From Pseudoalteromonas aurantia 208 (GTDB lineage: Bacteria; Pseudomonadota; Gammaproteobacteria; Enterobacterales; Alteromonadaceae), in NCBI RefSeq assembly GCF_014858725.1, contig NZ_AQGV01000012.1, positions 2,294,001-2,358,000 of the forward strand: 64,000 nucleotides of DNA, written 5' to 3'. The position numbers were made by a program, and so were the translations under genes. The notes below the pieces were generated by a model that saw only the letters and a list, made by a program, of their open reading frames with translations, was not told the origin of the DNA and searched no databases. Shown here piece after piece: positions 35,091 through 42,919 of the stretch. Every line of letters begins with the position of its first letter. Positions within the stretch are counted from its first letter, which is position 1.

Positions 35091-38000
35091 ATGGAAATGG
35101 CTATGAACTTAACACGCAGTTCGCTAAAAAACCCAGCGAGTGTATTAGTGATACTGGTACTAATTATACTATTCGGTACTATCAGTATTTTTAAACTCCC
35201 TCTACAACTCACTCCTGAGATTGTGCAACCTCAAATCTCTATCTTTTCTGGCTGGCGACAAGCAGCACCCGAAGAGATTGAGTCCATGATCATAGAGCCA
35301 ATTGAAAACGCAGTGAAGAACACCCCGGGAGCATTAGAAGTTAATACACAAATCAATCAAGGTAATGGCACAATTACTCTGACCTTTGCTGTCGATGCCA
35401 ATATGCAACAAGCAATGCTAGACGTACTAACGAGTCTCAATCAGGTACCTCCACTCCCGTTAGATGCGATTGATCCAGTTGTAACAGCGGGTGGCGGTGG
35501 TGGACCAGGCTCTGGTGGGCCAACAGCAGCAAGTTTACTCGTGGTTCCCCTAAATTATGACTCTGAAACACTCGATATGGCGCAATACCAAAAACAAATT
35601 GAAGATTTTATTGAGCCAAGATTAGCGCGAATTCCAGGCATATCACATGTAAACATGGCCAGTGAACGCGCTCGTGAGCTACGAGTGACATTTGATCCAT
35701 ACAAAGCCGCTTCTCTAGGGATTGATTTAGCCTCTATTCGACGCACTATTTCAACATCCACAGATACCTCAGGCGGCATCGCCGATGTTGGGAGACGGCA
35801 ATATACAGTACGATTTACAGGTAAATACAATGTCGATACGCTTAGCCAGATGCGCGTTGGCTATTCAGATGACCGAGCAATTTACCTAAAAGACATAGCG
35901 ACTGTTGAAGATACCGTTACAGACAGACGTTCAATGACATTAAGAAATGGAAAACCAGCTTATTACATCACTGTTTCAAGAAATAATGACGCAAACACAG
36001 TGGCTGTACTTGATGAAATCAACCAAGCAATAAGTGAATTGAACAGCGGAGTATTAAAAGAAGCAGGCCTAGCTATTGAGCTTAGTTTTGATTCTTCAGT
36101 ACATATACGTAACGCCTTAGCGCTGGTCAAAAGTAATCTAGGGTTAGGGGTTTTGCTTGCTTGCGGGATATTGTGGCTCTTTTTTAGAGGTATAAAAACC
36201 ACACTTATAATCGCTGCAACTATTCCTGTGTCGTTAATGGTTGCCTTCTTCACCCTTCATCTTTTCGAACGTAGCCTCAATGTGATCTCACTTGCAGGCT
36301 TAGCTTTCGCTGTCGGGTTAGTGCTTGACGCTGCAATTATTGTCCAAGAAAACATCTCACGTCTATCGAGTGACAGTAAACACCAAAAGAAATCTGCTCT
36401 GATTGGTGCCACACAAGTCGCTGGTGCCTTATTTGCCTCGACAGCGACAAGCGTGGCTATTTTTTTACCCATCATGTTTATGGCTGGTATCGAAGGTCAG
36501 CTTTTCTCAGATCTTGCCCTAACACTGTCAATTGCGGTCATTACATCATTGGTCTGCGCATTGACTCTGATCCCAATTGCGAATCACTTTTGGCCAGATA
36601 AAACGCCAACCGCCGATCCATATAAGAAATATTGGCACAATTTAACCGCCTTTATTACAACAATAACCAATACGAAAACAAAACAAATTGCTTGGGTGGC
36701 TGGGTTACTCGGTGGTTCAATGTTCATTACTTTCACTTTATTGCCACAAACAGATTTTATGCCACGCGCACCAACCGATGGCTTCTTTTATTCTTTGAAT
36801 ACACCGCCTGGTGGCAATATCGGCTTTATGGAAGAAGAGTTAGCAAAGCGGGTCAAGCAACGTATTAAGCCTTACCATGATGGCGAAAAACTCCCCAAAA
36901 TAAAAGATTACAACTTTTATATTTTTGGAGCCAATGCCGGTGGATTCATCTATTCCGATGACCCCACACGTGTTGAAGAGTTAATGGAGGTTGCCAAAAA
37001 AGAGATATTTCATGATCTGCCTGATACCCAAGTATTTCTATTTCGAGGTTCAATGATCAGTGTCTCCAATGGCGGTGATGGCCGAGCTATCAATATAGAT
37101 TTAACAGGCCCTAATATGGATGAACTCATAGCGGGTGCAAGAGTCACTTTAGAAACCGTAAAAGAGGCATTTCCAAATGCAACAGCGCAACCTCAACCAA
37201 GCCTTGATATGGCAGAGCCTGAGCTTAGGCTACACCCCAATGATCGTAGAATAACGCAAGCTGGACTTACTCGAAATGATGTCGCTCAAGCTGTGCAGGC
37301 ATTTACGGGGGGACTATTCATTAATGAATACTTCAACGGGAATGAGCGTATGAACGTTATTTTGAGAGCTCATCCATGGTCAACCCCCGAGGAACTGAAA
37401 GCACTACCAATCGTAACTCCTTCCTCAGGAATACAAACTTTAGGTGAATTAGCAGTTATAGAGCGTACTGTCGGCCCGAGTCAACTGCGAAGAGTTAACG
37501 GTAAGCGTACCGTGTCGGTTGTTGTTACTCCTCCAGAAAATATGAGTTTGCAAGAAGCCCAAAGTATTTTAGCTGAGAAGGTTATGCCGACAGTCAGAGC
37601 AAATATTCCAAAAAATACCAGTGTCATATTGGCTGGCAATGCACAGAAGATGAACTCAGCTATCGAAGAGATGACTCTCAACTTTATGTTGGCACTATTC
37701 ATCCTCTTTTTACTAATGACTGCATTGTTTAAATCTGCAAAAGACAGCTTATTGGTACTTTTGGTGATGCCTCTTGCGATTGCAGGTGGTGTGCTTGCGT
37801 TATATATACTGAACCTATTTACTTTCCAGTCCCTAGACCTACTCACTATGATAGGCTTTATTATCTTGCTTGGGTTAGTCGTCAACAACGCCATTTTGCT
37901 TGTAGACCAAACCCGTACTGCAGAACAGCAAGGCATAGTACGTAAAGACGCAGTTCGACAAGCTATATTACTCAGAGCCAGACCGGTCTATTTAAGTACA

Positions 38001-38225
38001 TTGACCAGCTTGTTTGGCATGCTGCCTTTGATGCTTGTGCCTGGTGTCGGATCTGAAATTTATCGAGGTCTCGCCACTGTTATTGTCGGTGGAATGGCTA
38101 TTAGTGCCTTATTCACCTTGATATTAATGCCCAGTTTATTATTACTTGGCCAGCAAAAGAAACCAAAAGAAACACACATTATTAAAAACAAAGCTTCAAT
38201 TGTTAATCTCGTTGCGAATCAATAA
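35091..38225 (+). CDS. RND-family efflux transporter permease
   Basis: A 1044-residue inner-membrane RND pump (AcrB/HAE-type length). It has 12 predicted transmembrane helices in two repeats, two large periplasmic loops, and the ACR_tran signature ('ALAGLAFAVGLVLD' and 'MIGFIILLGLVVNNAILLVDQ'). The TM4 relay reads LDAAI: the first relay Asp is kept, the second (D408 of AcrB) is Ala. The TM10 Lys of AcrB is replaced by Asn, common outside the AcrB subgroup. It is the first gene of a two-gene operon and lies upstream of its adaptor, the reverse of the usual order. Substrate is unknown. Confidence 0.9.
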   Translation: MEMAMNLTRSSLKNPASVLVILVLIILFGTISIFKLPLQLTPEIVQPQISIFSGWRQAAPEEIESMIIEPIENAVKNTPGALEVNTQINQGNGTITLTFAVDANMQQAMLDVLTSLNQVPPLPLDAIDPVVTAGGGGGPGSGGPTAASLLVVPLNYDSETLDMAQYQKQIEDFIEPRLARIPGISHVNMASERARELRVTFDPYKAASLGIDLASIRRTISTSTDTSGGIADVGRRQYTVRFTGKYNVDTLSQMRVGYSDDRAIYLKDIATVEDTVTDRRSMTLRNGKPAYYITVSRNNDANTVAVLDEINQAISELNSGVLKEAGLAIELSFDSSVHIRNALALVKSNLGLGVLLACGILWLFFRGIKTTLIIAATIPVSLMVAFFTLHLFERSLNVISLAGLAFAVGLVLDAAIIVQENISRLSSDSKHQKKSALIGATQVAGALFASTATSVAIFLPIMFMAGIEGQLFSDLALTLSIAVITSLVCALTLIPIANHFWPDKTPTADPYKKYWHNLTAFITTITNTKTKQIAWVAGLLGGSMFITFTLLPQTDFMPRAPTDGFFYSLNTPPGGNIGFMEEELAKRVKQRIKPYHDGEKLPKIKDYNFYIFGANAGGFIYSDDPTRVEELMEVAKKEIFHDLPDTQVFLFRGSMISVSNGGDGRAINIDLTGPNMDELIAGARVTLETVKEAFPNATAQPQPSLDMAEPELRLHPNDRRITQAGLTRNDVAQAVQAFTGGLFINEYFNGNERMNVILRAHPWSTPEELKALPIVTPSSGIQTLGELAVIERTVGPSQLRRVNGKRTVSVVVTPPENMSLQEAQSILAEKVMPTVRANIPKNTSVILAGNAQKMNSAIEEMTLNFMLALFILFLLMTALFKSAKDSLLVLLVMPLAIAGGVLALYILNLFTFQSLDLLTMIGFIILLGLVVNNAILLVDQTRTAEQQGIVRKDAVRQAILLRARPVYLSTLTSLFGMLPLMLVPGVGSEIYRGLATVIVGGMAISALFTLILMPSLLLLGQQKKPKETHIIKNKASIVNLVANQ

Positions 38226-38236
38226 AGGGACGCGTT

Positions 38237-39331
38237 ATGTACCAAAAAGTAGTGTTAAAACTGACATGTTTTAGTAAGTTCGTCCTCTTAGCCGCAGGAA
38301 TGATGTGCAATGGTGTTTATGCTGCCGTTCCTGTCGCAGTCGAAAGTATTAAACAGGCGCCATTAACCAGTCAACTTGCACTTCATGGCACTTTGCATGG
38401 CAAACAAGATGTTAAATTAACGGCCGGTATTGATGGTCTAGTTACACATGTAATTGAACCAGGAACAACTGTTCAAAAAGGCGAGGTGCTCGCCAGAATA
38501 GATACGCTCCCATTAGAGTTTGAACAAGCTAGGCAGCAAGAAATGTTGACCCGAGCGAAAATCAACTTGCGATTCCATAAACAAGAGCTCAGCCGCCTCA
38601 AAAAGCTCGCTCAGTCTAGTAGTGCAGCTGCAAGCCAAGTTGATTTAGTTCAAAATAAACATGATTTAGCTCAGTCAGATATTGCACTTGCGAACATTGC
38701 ATTAAAAGTCATTGCAGATAAATTACATCGAGCGACATTGGTTGCGCCATTTTCTGGCGTGATCAGTGCCCGCTATATGCGTTCTGGAAAAGATATTAAT
38801 CGTGCCGATGAGTTACTTCAACTAACAGATATTACCAATTTAGAAATTAGAATGTACATCCCTGTTAAGTACCTTAGCTATATAAAGAAAGGCGAATCAC
38901 TGCCTTTTACAGCAGGTAACTTAGATAACCCACAGGCCAGCACGGCTATCATTACCAGTATAATTCCAACAACCGATCCTCGTTCACAGTCATTTGAAGT
39001 TCGCGCAACGCTCACACGAAACACAGCACAACTGTGGGCTGCCGGCCAACTAGTCGACGTTTCAGTCCCCCTCAAAACTAACAGTACAACTTGGTTAATC
39101 AATAGAGATGCCCTTATTTTACGTAAAGAAGGCGTACACATAGTTAAAATTGATGATAAAAACACCGCGCATAAAATCCCAGTGACTGTTGGCAAAGGGC
39201 AAGGCACGCTTGTTGCCATCACGCCTATCAGCCAAGGTTCATTATCCATCGGTGATAATGTAGCTGTTCGAGGTGCTGAGCGATTAAAAACGGGTCAAGA
39301 AGTTGAAGTACAAATGGTGCCAAGCGCATAG
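38237..39331 (+). CDS. RND efflux periplasmic adaptor (membrane fusion protein)
   Basis: A 364-residue HlyD/AcrA-type adaptor that links the RND pump to an outer-membrane channel. It has a signal peptide (to about residue 33, 'GVYAAVPVA'), a lipoyl half-motif 'LTAGIDGLVTHVIEPGTTVQKGEVLARID', a coiled-coil hairpin (about 90-140), a second lipoyl half near 170, and a C-terminal beta-barrel. No lipobox is seen. It starts 11 bases after the pump with SD AGGGA. No TolC-type gene follows; a strong terminator is at 39365-39406, so a shared TolC is presumably used. Confidence 0.9.
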   Translation: MYQKVVLKLTCFSKFVLLAAGMMCNGVYAAVPVAVESIKQAPLTSQLALHGTLHGKQDVKLTAGIDGLVTHVIEPGTTVQKGEVLARIDTLPLEFEQARQQEMLTRAKINLRFHKQELSRLKKLAQSSSAAASQVDLVQNKHDLAQSDIALANIALKVIADKLHRATLVAPFSGVISARYMRSGKDINRADELLQLTDITNLEIRMYIPVKYLSYIKKGESLPFTAGNLDNPQASTAIITSIIPTTDPRSQSFEVRATLTRNTAQLWAAGQLVDVSVPLKTNSTTWLINRDALILRKEGVHIVKIDDKNTAHKIPVTVGKGQGTLVAITPISQGSLSIGDNVAVRGAERLKTGQEVEVQMVPSA

Positions 39332-39364
39332 CACTCACTATTCCACAATTAAAGTTACTAGCCC

Positions 39365-39406
39365 AATGAGTAAGGTTTACTTAGGTGTACCTTACTCATT
39401 TTTCTT
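39365..39406 (+). terminator. Terminator of the RND operon
   Basis: AATGAGTAAGGT (39365-39376) and ACCTTACTCATT (39389-39400) form a perfect 12-bp stem with a 12-base loop, followed by TTTCTT. It is placed 33 bases after the adaptor stop. Confidence 0.88.
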
Positions 39407-39716
39407 CTAAGTTCCATCATACCAACCATCAACATTATCAGAGCAACTTCTCGCGCTTCCCCACACTCACTTCAATAGTCATTTTTCTGGTAATGCACCT
39501 ACCTAATCAAAATGTTTTCCTTTTGAGTGTGCGCTTTCCTTATGTGTAAATAACACCTAAATCAAAAAGACCTAAAATAAAAACATTAATATACATATAT
39601 TTAAAAAATTTTAATTCCTAAAAAATGTAAATTTAATGTAATTTAATTCGCAACCCATAACAAACATAACTACAACTGAAAACCCGAAAACAATATTGAC
39701 CACAAGGTATTCAGTC
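39407..39716 (+). promoter_or_regulatory. A/T-rich upstream region of the GH16-like gene
   Basis: No gene is visible. The last 180 bases are strongly A/T-rich, with poly-A/T tracts that may bend DNA or be silenced by H-NS-like proteins. A good SD (AAGG near 39704-39707) sits 8 bases before the ATG at 39717 and decides that start over the upstream TTG at 39696. The convergent CadC-like regulator gene is a candidate controller. Confidence 0.4.
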
Positions 39717-40631
39717 ATGCACAGAAAAATGATGTTTATTAGCATTCTATGCTTAGCGCCTCTCTCTCACGTACTGGGTGTTGAGCAATCATATTCACAC
39801 GTAATGTTCGACGACTTTAATTACGCCAATTTTACCCAAGCGAAAGAAAATGGTTGGATGGTTAGAACCGAAAAAGGCCACCCTGGTGTTAAAGGTGCGA
39901 CATGGTGGAAAGAAGGTGTCACCTTCCATCCACACCCTTTGGATCATACTAACTTTATAATGAGGCTAACCTCAAAAACAGACGGTACATCCGTAAATAC
40001 CCGTCAAACTCAGGTTTGTCACAAGCGAAAATATCGAGAAGGTACCTATGCTGCCCGAGTATACTTTAACGACATACCACAATATGGGCCAGATGGAGAT
40101 GGCATAGTAGAGACCTTTTATGCAATTAGTCCACTCGTAGCGCCTATGGATAAAAACTACAGTGAAATGGACTTTGAATATTTAGCTAATGGGGGCTGGG
40201 GAGAAGGGAACCATGCTTTATTTGCAACGTCATGGGAAACATTTCAACTGACACCATGGACAAAAGTAAACCAGCATGACGCAAGTATACGCAGTCTGCA
40301 AGGTTGGAACACACTCGTGCTACATGTGGCAGATAATACATTACGCTACTTCATAAATGGTCGGTTATTCGCCACTCACGGACCTGAAGTATTTCCTGAG
40401 GTACCTATGTCTATCAATTTCAATTTGTGGTTTATCCAAGAGCAACTGGTACAAAATCCAGTTATGCGTCAATACTACCAAGACGTGGATTGGGTCTACT
40501 TTGCAAAAGACACCCTACTATCAACACATCAAGTAACACAGCAAATATCTTCATTTAGAAACAATCGTATTGAACAATATGACAGTGTGCCTGAGTGGTC
40601 TCCTAAGCAAAAAGACTACTGTAGCCTATAG
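39717..40631 (+). CDS. Secreted GH16-like glycoside hydrolase
   Basis: A 304-residue exported protein (signal peptide about 1-21, 'ISILCLAPLSHVLG') with a concanavalin-like beta-sandwich pattern. The GH16-type catalytic signature ExDxE is seen as E150-M-D152-F-E154 in 'NYSEMDFEYLANGG', followed by 'WFIQEQL' and other aromatic strands expected in the cleft. GH16 enzymes cut beta-1,3/1,4-glucans, agar or carrageenan; the substrate cannot be told from sequence. Start 39717 is chosen by SD spacing. It converges on a CadC-like regulator gene (16 bases between stops). Confidence 0.65.
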   Translation: MHRKMMFISILCLAPLSHVLGVEQSYSHVMFDDFNYANFTQAKENGWMVRTEKGHPGVKGATWWKEGVTFHPHPLDHTNFIMRLTSKTDGTSVNTRQTQVCHKRKYREGTYAARVYFNDIPQYGPDGDGIVETFYAISPLVAPMDKNYSEMDFEYLANGGWGEGNHALFATSWETFQLTPWTKVNQHDASIRSLQGWNTLVLHVADNTLRYFINGRLFATHGPEVFPEVPMSINFNLWFIQEQLVQNPVMRQYYQDVDWVYFAKDTLLSTHQVTQQISSFRNNRIEQYDSVPEWSPKQKDYCSL

Positions 40632-40648
40632 TGCGTATAGTCACCTGA

Positions 40649-42265
40649 TTAGTTAACACTATATACTGAAGCATGGTTAAACCATGCTTCAACACGGCTG
40701 ATCAGCAGCTGGCTATCACTTTGCTGCGCGACTTCTTTGGCCTTATTTGCATACCGCAATGCCTTTACTTTATTTAACTGGCTACGAGCAATATCTGCTT
40801 TGGCTAAATAAACCCAAACCAAGTTCGCTTGAGCATGACTTTTCTGCGCAATAAGTAGTGCTTCCTCTAAATAATGCTCACTTTCATCAACGTCAAATTG
40901 TTCAGAAGCTACCTTAGCTAACTCAATGAGTGCAGCGGTTTGTCCATAGCTACTATTAAATTCACGATGATAAGCCAATGCTAAGGTCAGCAATCTAATC
41001 GCCTGTGTATATCGGCCTTGTAAGCGTTTTATTTTCCCAAGTTCTTCATACGAATAAGCAATAAATAGTTTATCTTGCTGTTGTTCTGCCAATTTCTTTG
41101 CTTGAGCAATGTGCTCTGAGGCCTCTCTTAATTCATTTGTTCGATTGTCTGATGTCGGCCAGTTAATTTTCAAATAACCGATCAGTAAGTGAGCCCTGAT
41201 CAATTCTCTATTTTGCTGTTTACTTGCCAGTACAATATTTTCTTCCAATAGCGTGATTGCTTCGCTTTGACGTGCGGTATTTGCATAACTAGCGGCAAGA
41301 TATCGCCTTGCGGCTAACAACTCATGATTGCTTTGTAATGCGCTTGCAAATAGTGCACTTGCTTGCTCAAACTGATTTTGTAAATATAACTCTACGCCCC
41401 TTGCGAAGGCTTCATTACTAAACACATTTTTATTAAGTTGAAAGTTGCTCGGCTGATAGGAATCAAAGCGCTTTGCGATTAACTCAACTAATAGTTCAAA
41501 TCCTCGGTTAACCGTTCTAGCGTTAACCACACCTCGTTCAGCATTATGCTCAGAATAGATAAAGTAATGTAATTGATAATCTTCAGGGAACCCCGTTAAA
41601 CGTGTTTTCACCAATAAGTCAGCTTCTAATTTAGCACGCAAAGGATAAACATTCGCACCGTCGAATCGTTGCCGTTGATTAACATCTAACCGCTCTAAAG
41701 CATATAAAATATGGCCGCTGTCAATAACATCAAGTTCACTCGACTGAGATAACCGCTGGCTTAAGTATTCCAGACCTTGCACTGACACCCAATTATGCTC
41801 TGTATCTTGCATCGCATTATCAACAGGCAAAAATGCAATACTCAATCTCTTTGAAGAGAGAGTATTTACCAACGTCAATACCAGCAAACTAACGACACAT
41901 ATCGCGCTTACCCATATCATCTTTTTTTTATCTTGATTATTTTTATTCTTTACCGAGGATACTTCTAAATCAGCAATCCATTGATAACCATTGCGAGGGA
42001 AGGTTTTTATGGTGTCGCTTCCAAATAAATCTCGAAGTTCTTTGATAGATTGCGCCAGTACTTGCTCTTGCACAATGACATCATGCCAAATATCCTCTAG
42101 CAACTCCTGCTTGGTAACAATACGCTCTCGGTTTGCAATTAACTTCACTAATACTTGTAATGTCTTACTACGAATCGTTGCGCACTCAACTCCATCAATC
42201 ACAACTCCCTTCACTAAATCTACGTATAAGCCATTAATGTTGTACTGCATGACACCATATTTCAA
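40649..42265 (-). CDS. CadC/ToxR-type membrane-bound transcriptional regulator with TPR-like domain
   Basis: A 538-residue one-component regulator. The N-terminal OmpR-type winged helix (about 15-95: 'LLEDIWHDVIVQEQVLAQSIKELRDLFG', 'IKTFPRNGYQWI') is followed by one transmembrane helix (about 112-134, 'MIWVSAICVVSLLVLTLV') and a periplasmic region with tandem TPR-like helical repeats (about 270-520; 'AEQQQDKLFIAYSYEELGKIKRLQGRYTQAI'-type units). Such proteins bind DNA while in the membrane and respond to a periplasmic signal. The neighbouring GH16-like gene is a plausible target but this is only context. Confidence 0.85.
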   Translation of the reverse strand: MKYGVMQYNINGLYVDLVKGVVIDGVECATIRSKTLQVLVKLIANRERIVTKQELLEDIWHDVIVQEQVLAQSIKELRDLFGSDTIKTFPRNGYQWIADLEVSSVKNKNNQDKKKMIWVSAICVVSLLVLTLVNTLSSKRLSIAFLPVDNAMQDTEHNWVSVQGLEYLSQRLSQSSELDVIDSGHILYALERLDVNQRQRFDGANVYPLRAKLEADLLVKTRLTGFPEDYQLHYFIYSEHNAERGVVNARTVNRGFELLVELIAKRFDSYQPSNFQLNKNVFSNEAFARGVELYLQNQFEQASALFASALQSNHELLAARRYLAASYANTARQSEAITLLEENIVLASKQQNRELIRAHLLIGYLKINWPTSDNRTNELREASEHIAQAKKLAEQQQDKLFIAYSYEELGKIKRLQGRYTQAIRLLTLALAYHREFNSSYGQTAALIELAKVASEQFDVDESEHYLEEALLIAQKSHAQANLVWVYLAKADIARSQLNKVKALRYANKAKEVAQQSDSQLLISRVEAWFNHASVYSVN

Positions 42266-42345
42266 TTGAAAAGCATAAGCAGAGTATTACAAAAAAGAGC
42301 TTAAACAGGAACTGATATCGTACTTAAACGGGCGGTTACGAACGT

Positions 42346-42384
42346 ACACAACCAAAAAAGTATGGGAATATTTTTTGGTTGTGT
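42346..42384 (-). terminator. Perfect 14-bp inverted repeat after ydbL
   Basis: ACACAACCAAAAAA (42346-42359) and TTTTTTGGTTGTGT (42371-42384) are perfect arms with an 11-base loop. It lies 12 bases beyond the ydbL stop and upstream of the CadC-like gene. It is a plausible Rho-independent terminator of ydbH-ynbE-ydbL, although no U-run follows the stem. Confidence 0.6.
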
Positions 42385-42396
42385 CGCCACACAAAG

Positions 42397-42717
42397 TTAC
42401 TTCTTTATCCACTGACCATTTACTTTAATAAAGTGACCTGAGGCTGTTTTTGCAACTGCTTTCTGGCCAGCTAAAGTCTCTACTTGCGATAAACTTAAAT
42501 TGTTTTTCTTTGCCAATTGTGCATATTTACTTTTTCTTTTTGCATTAACTGACTTAATTAAAGCCTGTGCTTGTGGGTTGCTTGTTACCAACGCCAAATA
42601 TCCATTTTCCGTTTCCCCGACTAAGCCTTGCGACTTGGCGTTAGTCAGCGTGAGTGCTAGTGCAGAAAAAGTCATGCTAAATGCAATAACTACCAATGCT
42701 AATTTAATTATTTTCAT
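42397..42717 (-). CDS. ydbL: YdbL-family periplasmic protein (DUF1318)
   Basis: A 106-residue exported protein (signal peptide about 1-22, ending 'FSALA'). The mature part follows the E. coli YdbL pattern closely ('LTNAKSQGLVGETENGYLAL', 'AQLAKKNNLSLSQVETLAGQKAV', 'GQWIKK' at the end). In E. coli YdbL acts as chaperone-like partner controlling YnbE multimerisation in the YdbH lipid-transport system. It is the third gene of the operon, 11 bases after ynbE. Confidence 0.93.
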   Translation of the reverse strand: MKIIKLALVVIAFSMTFSALALTLTNAKSQGLVGETENGYLALVTSNPQAQALIKSVNAKRKSKYAQLAKKNNLSLSQVETLAGQKAVAKTASGHFIKVNGQWIKK

Positions 42718-42728
42718 TTCATTCTCCT

Positions 42729-42908
42729 TTAGAATAATTCGCTGTCATCGCTAAACAAATCGTCCAACTCTTTATCTACTTTTACGCGTATCTCATGGTC
42801 AACTTTGACATTCAAATTGATCGTGATCGGCTCTTTCGTTTCAACTTGCACTTTATGAGTACATGCCAACAACAGTAAAATACTCAATATGGGTATCATC
42901 CATTTCAT
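42729..42908 (-). CDS. ynbE: YnbE-family outer-membrane lipoprotein
   Basis: A 59-residue lipoprotein, ATG at 42908 to TAA at 42731-42729, short enough to be missed. The signal peptide ends in the lipobox L13-L14-A15-C16. The mature part 'KEPITINLNVKVDHEIRVKVDKELDDLF' is very close to E. coli YnbE (61 residues). YnbE forms beta-strand multimers that bridge YdbH to the outer membrane. It lies 11 bases after ydbH and 11 before ydbL, completing the three-gene operon. Confidence 0.93.
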   Translation of the reverse strand: MKWMIPILSILLLLACTHKVQVETKEPITINLNVKVDHEIRVKVDKELDDLFSDDSELF

Positions 42909-42919
42909 TTAACTTACTC

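Noticed and set aside
37481..37936. 151-residue minus-strand reading frame inside the RND permease gene
   Set aside because: Shadow of the conserved permease; no signal of a real gene.
39696..39716. TTG start extending the GH16-like protein by seven residues
   Set aside because: The AAGG near 39704 sits correctly for the ATG at 39717 and the signal peptide begins there.
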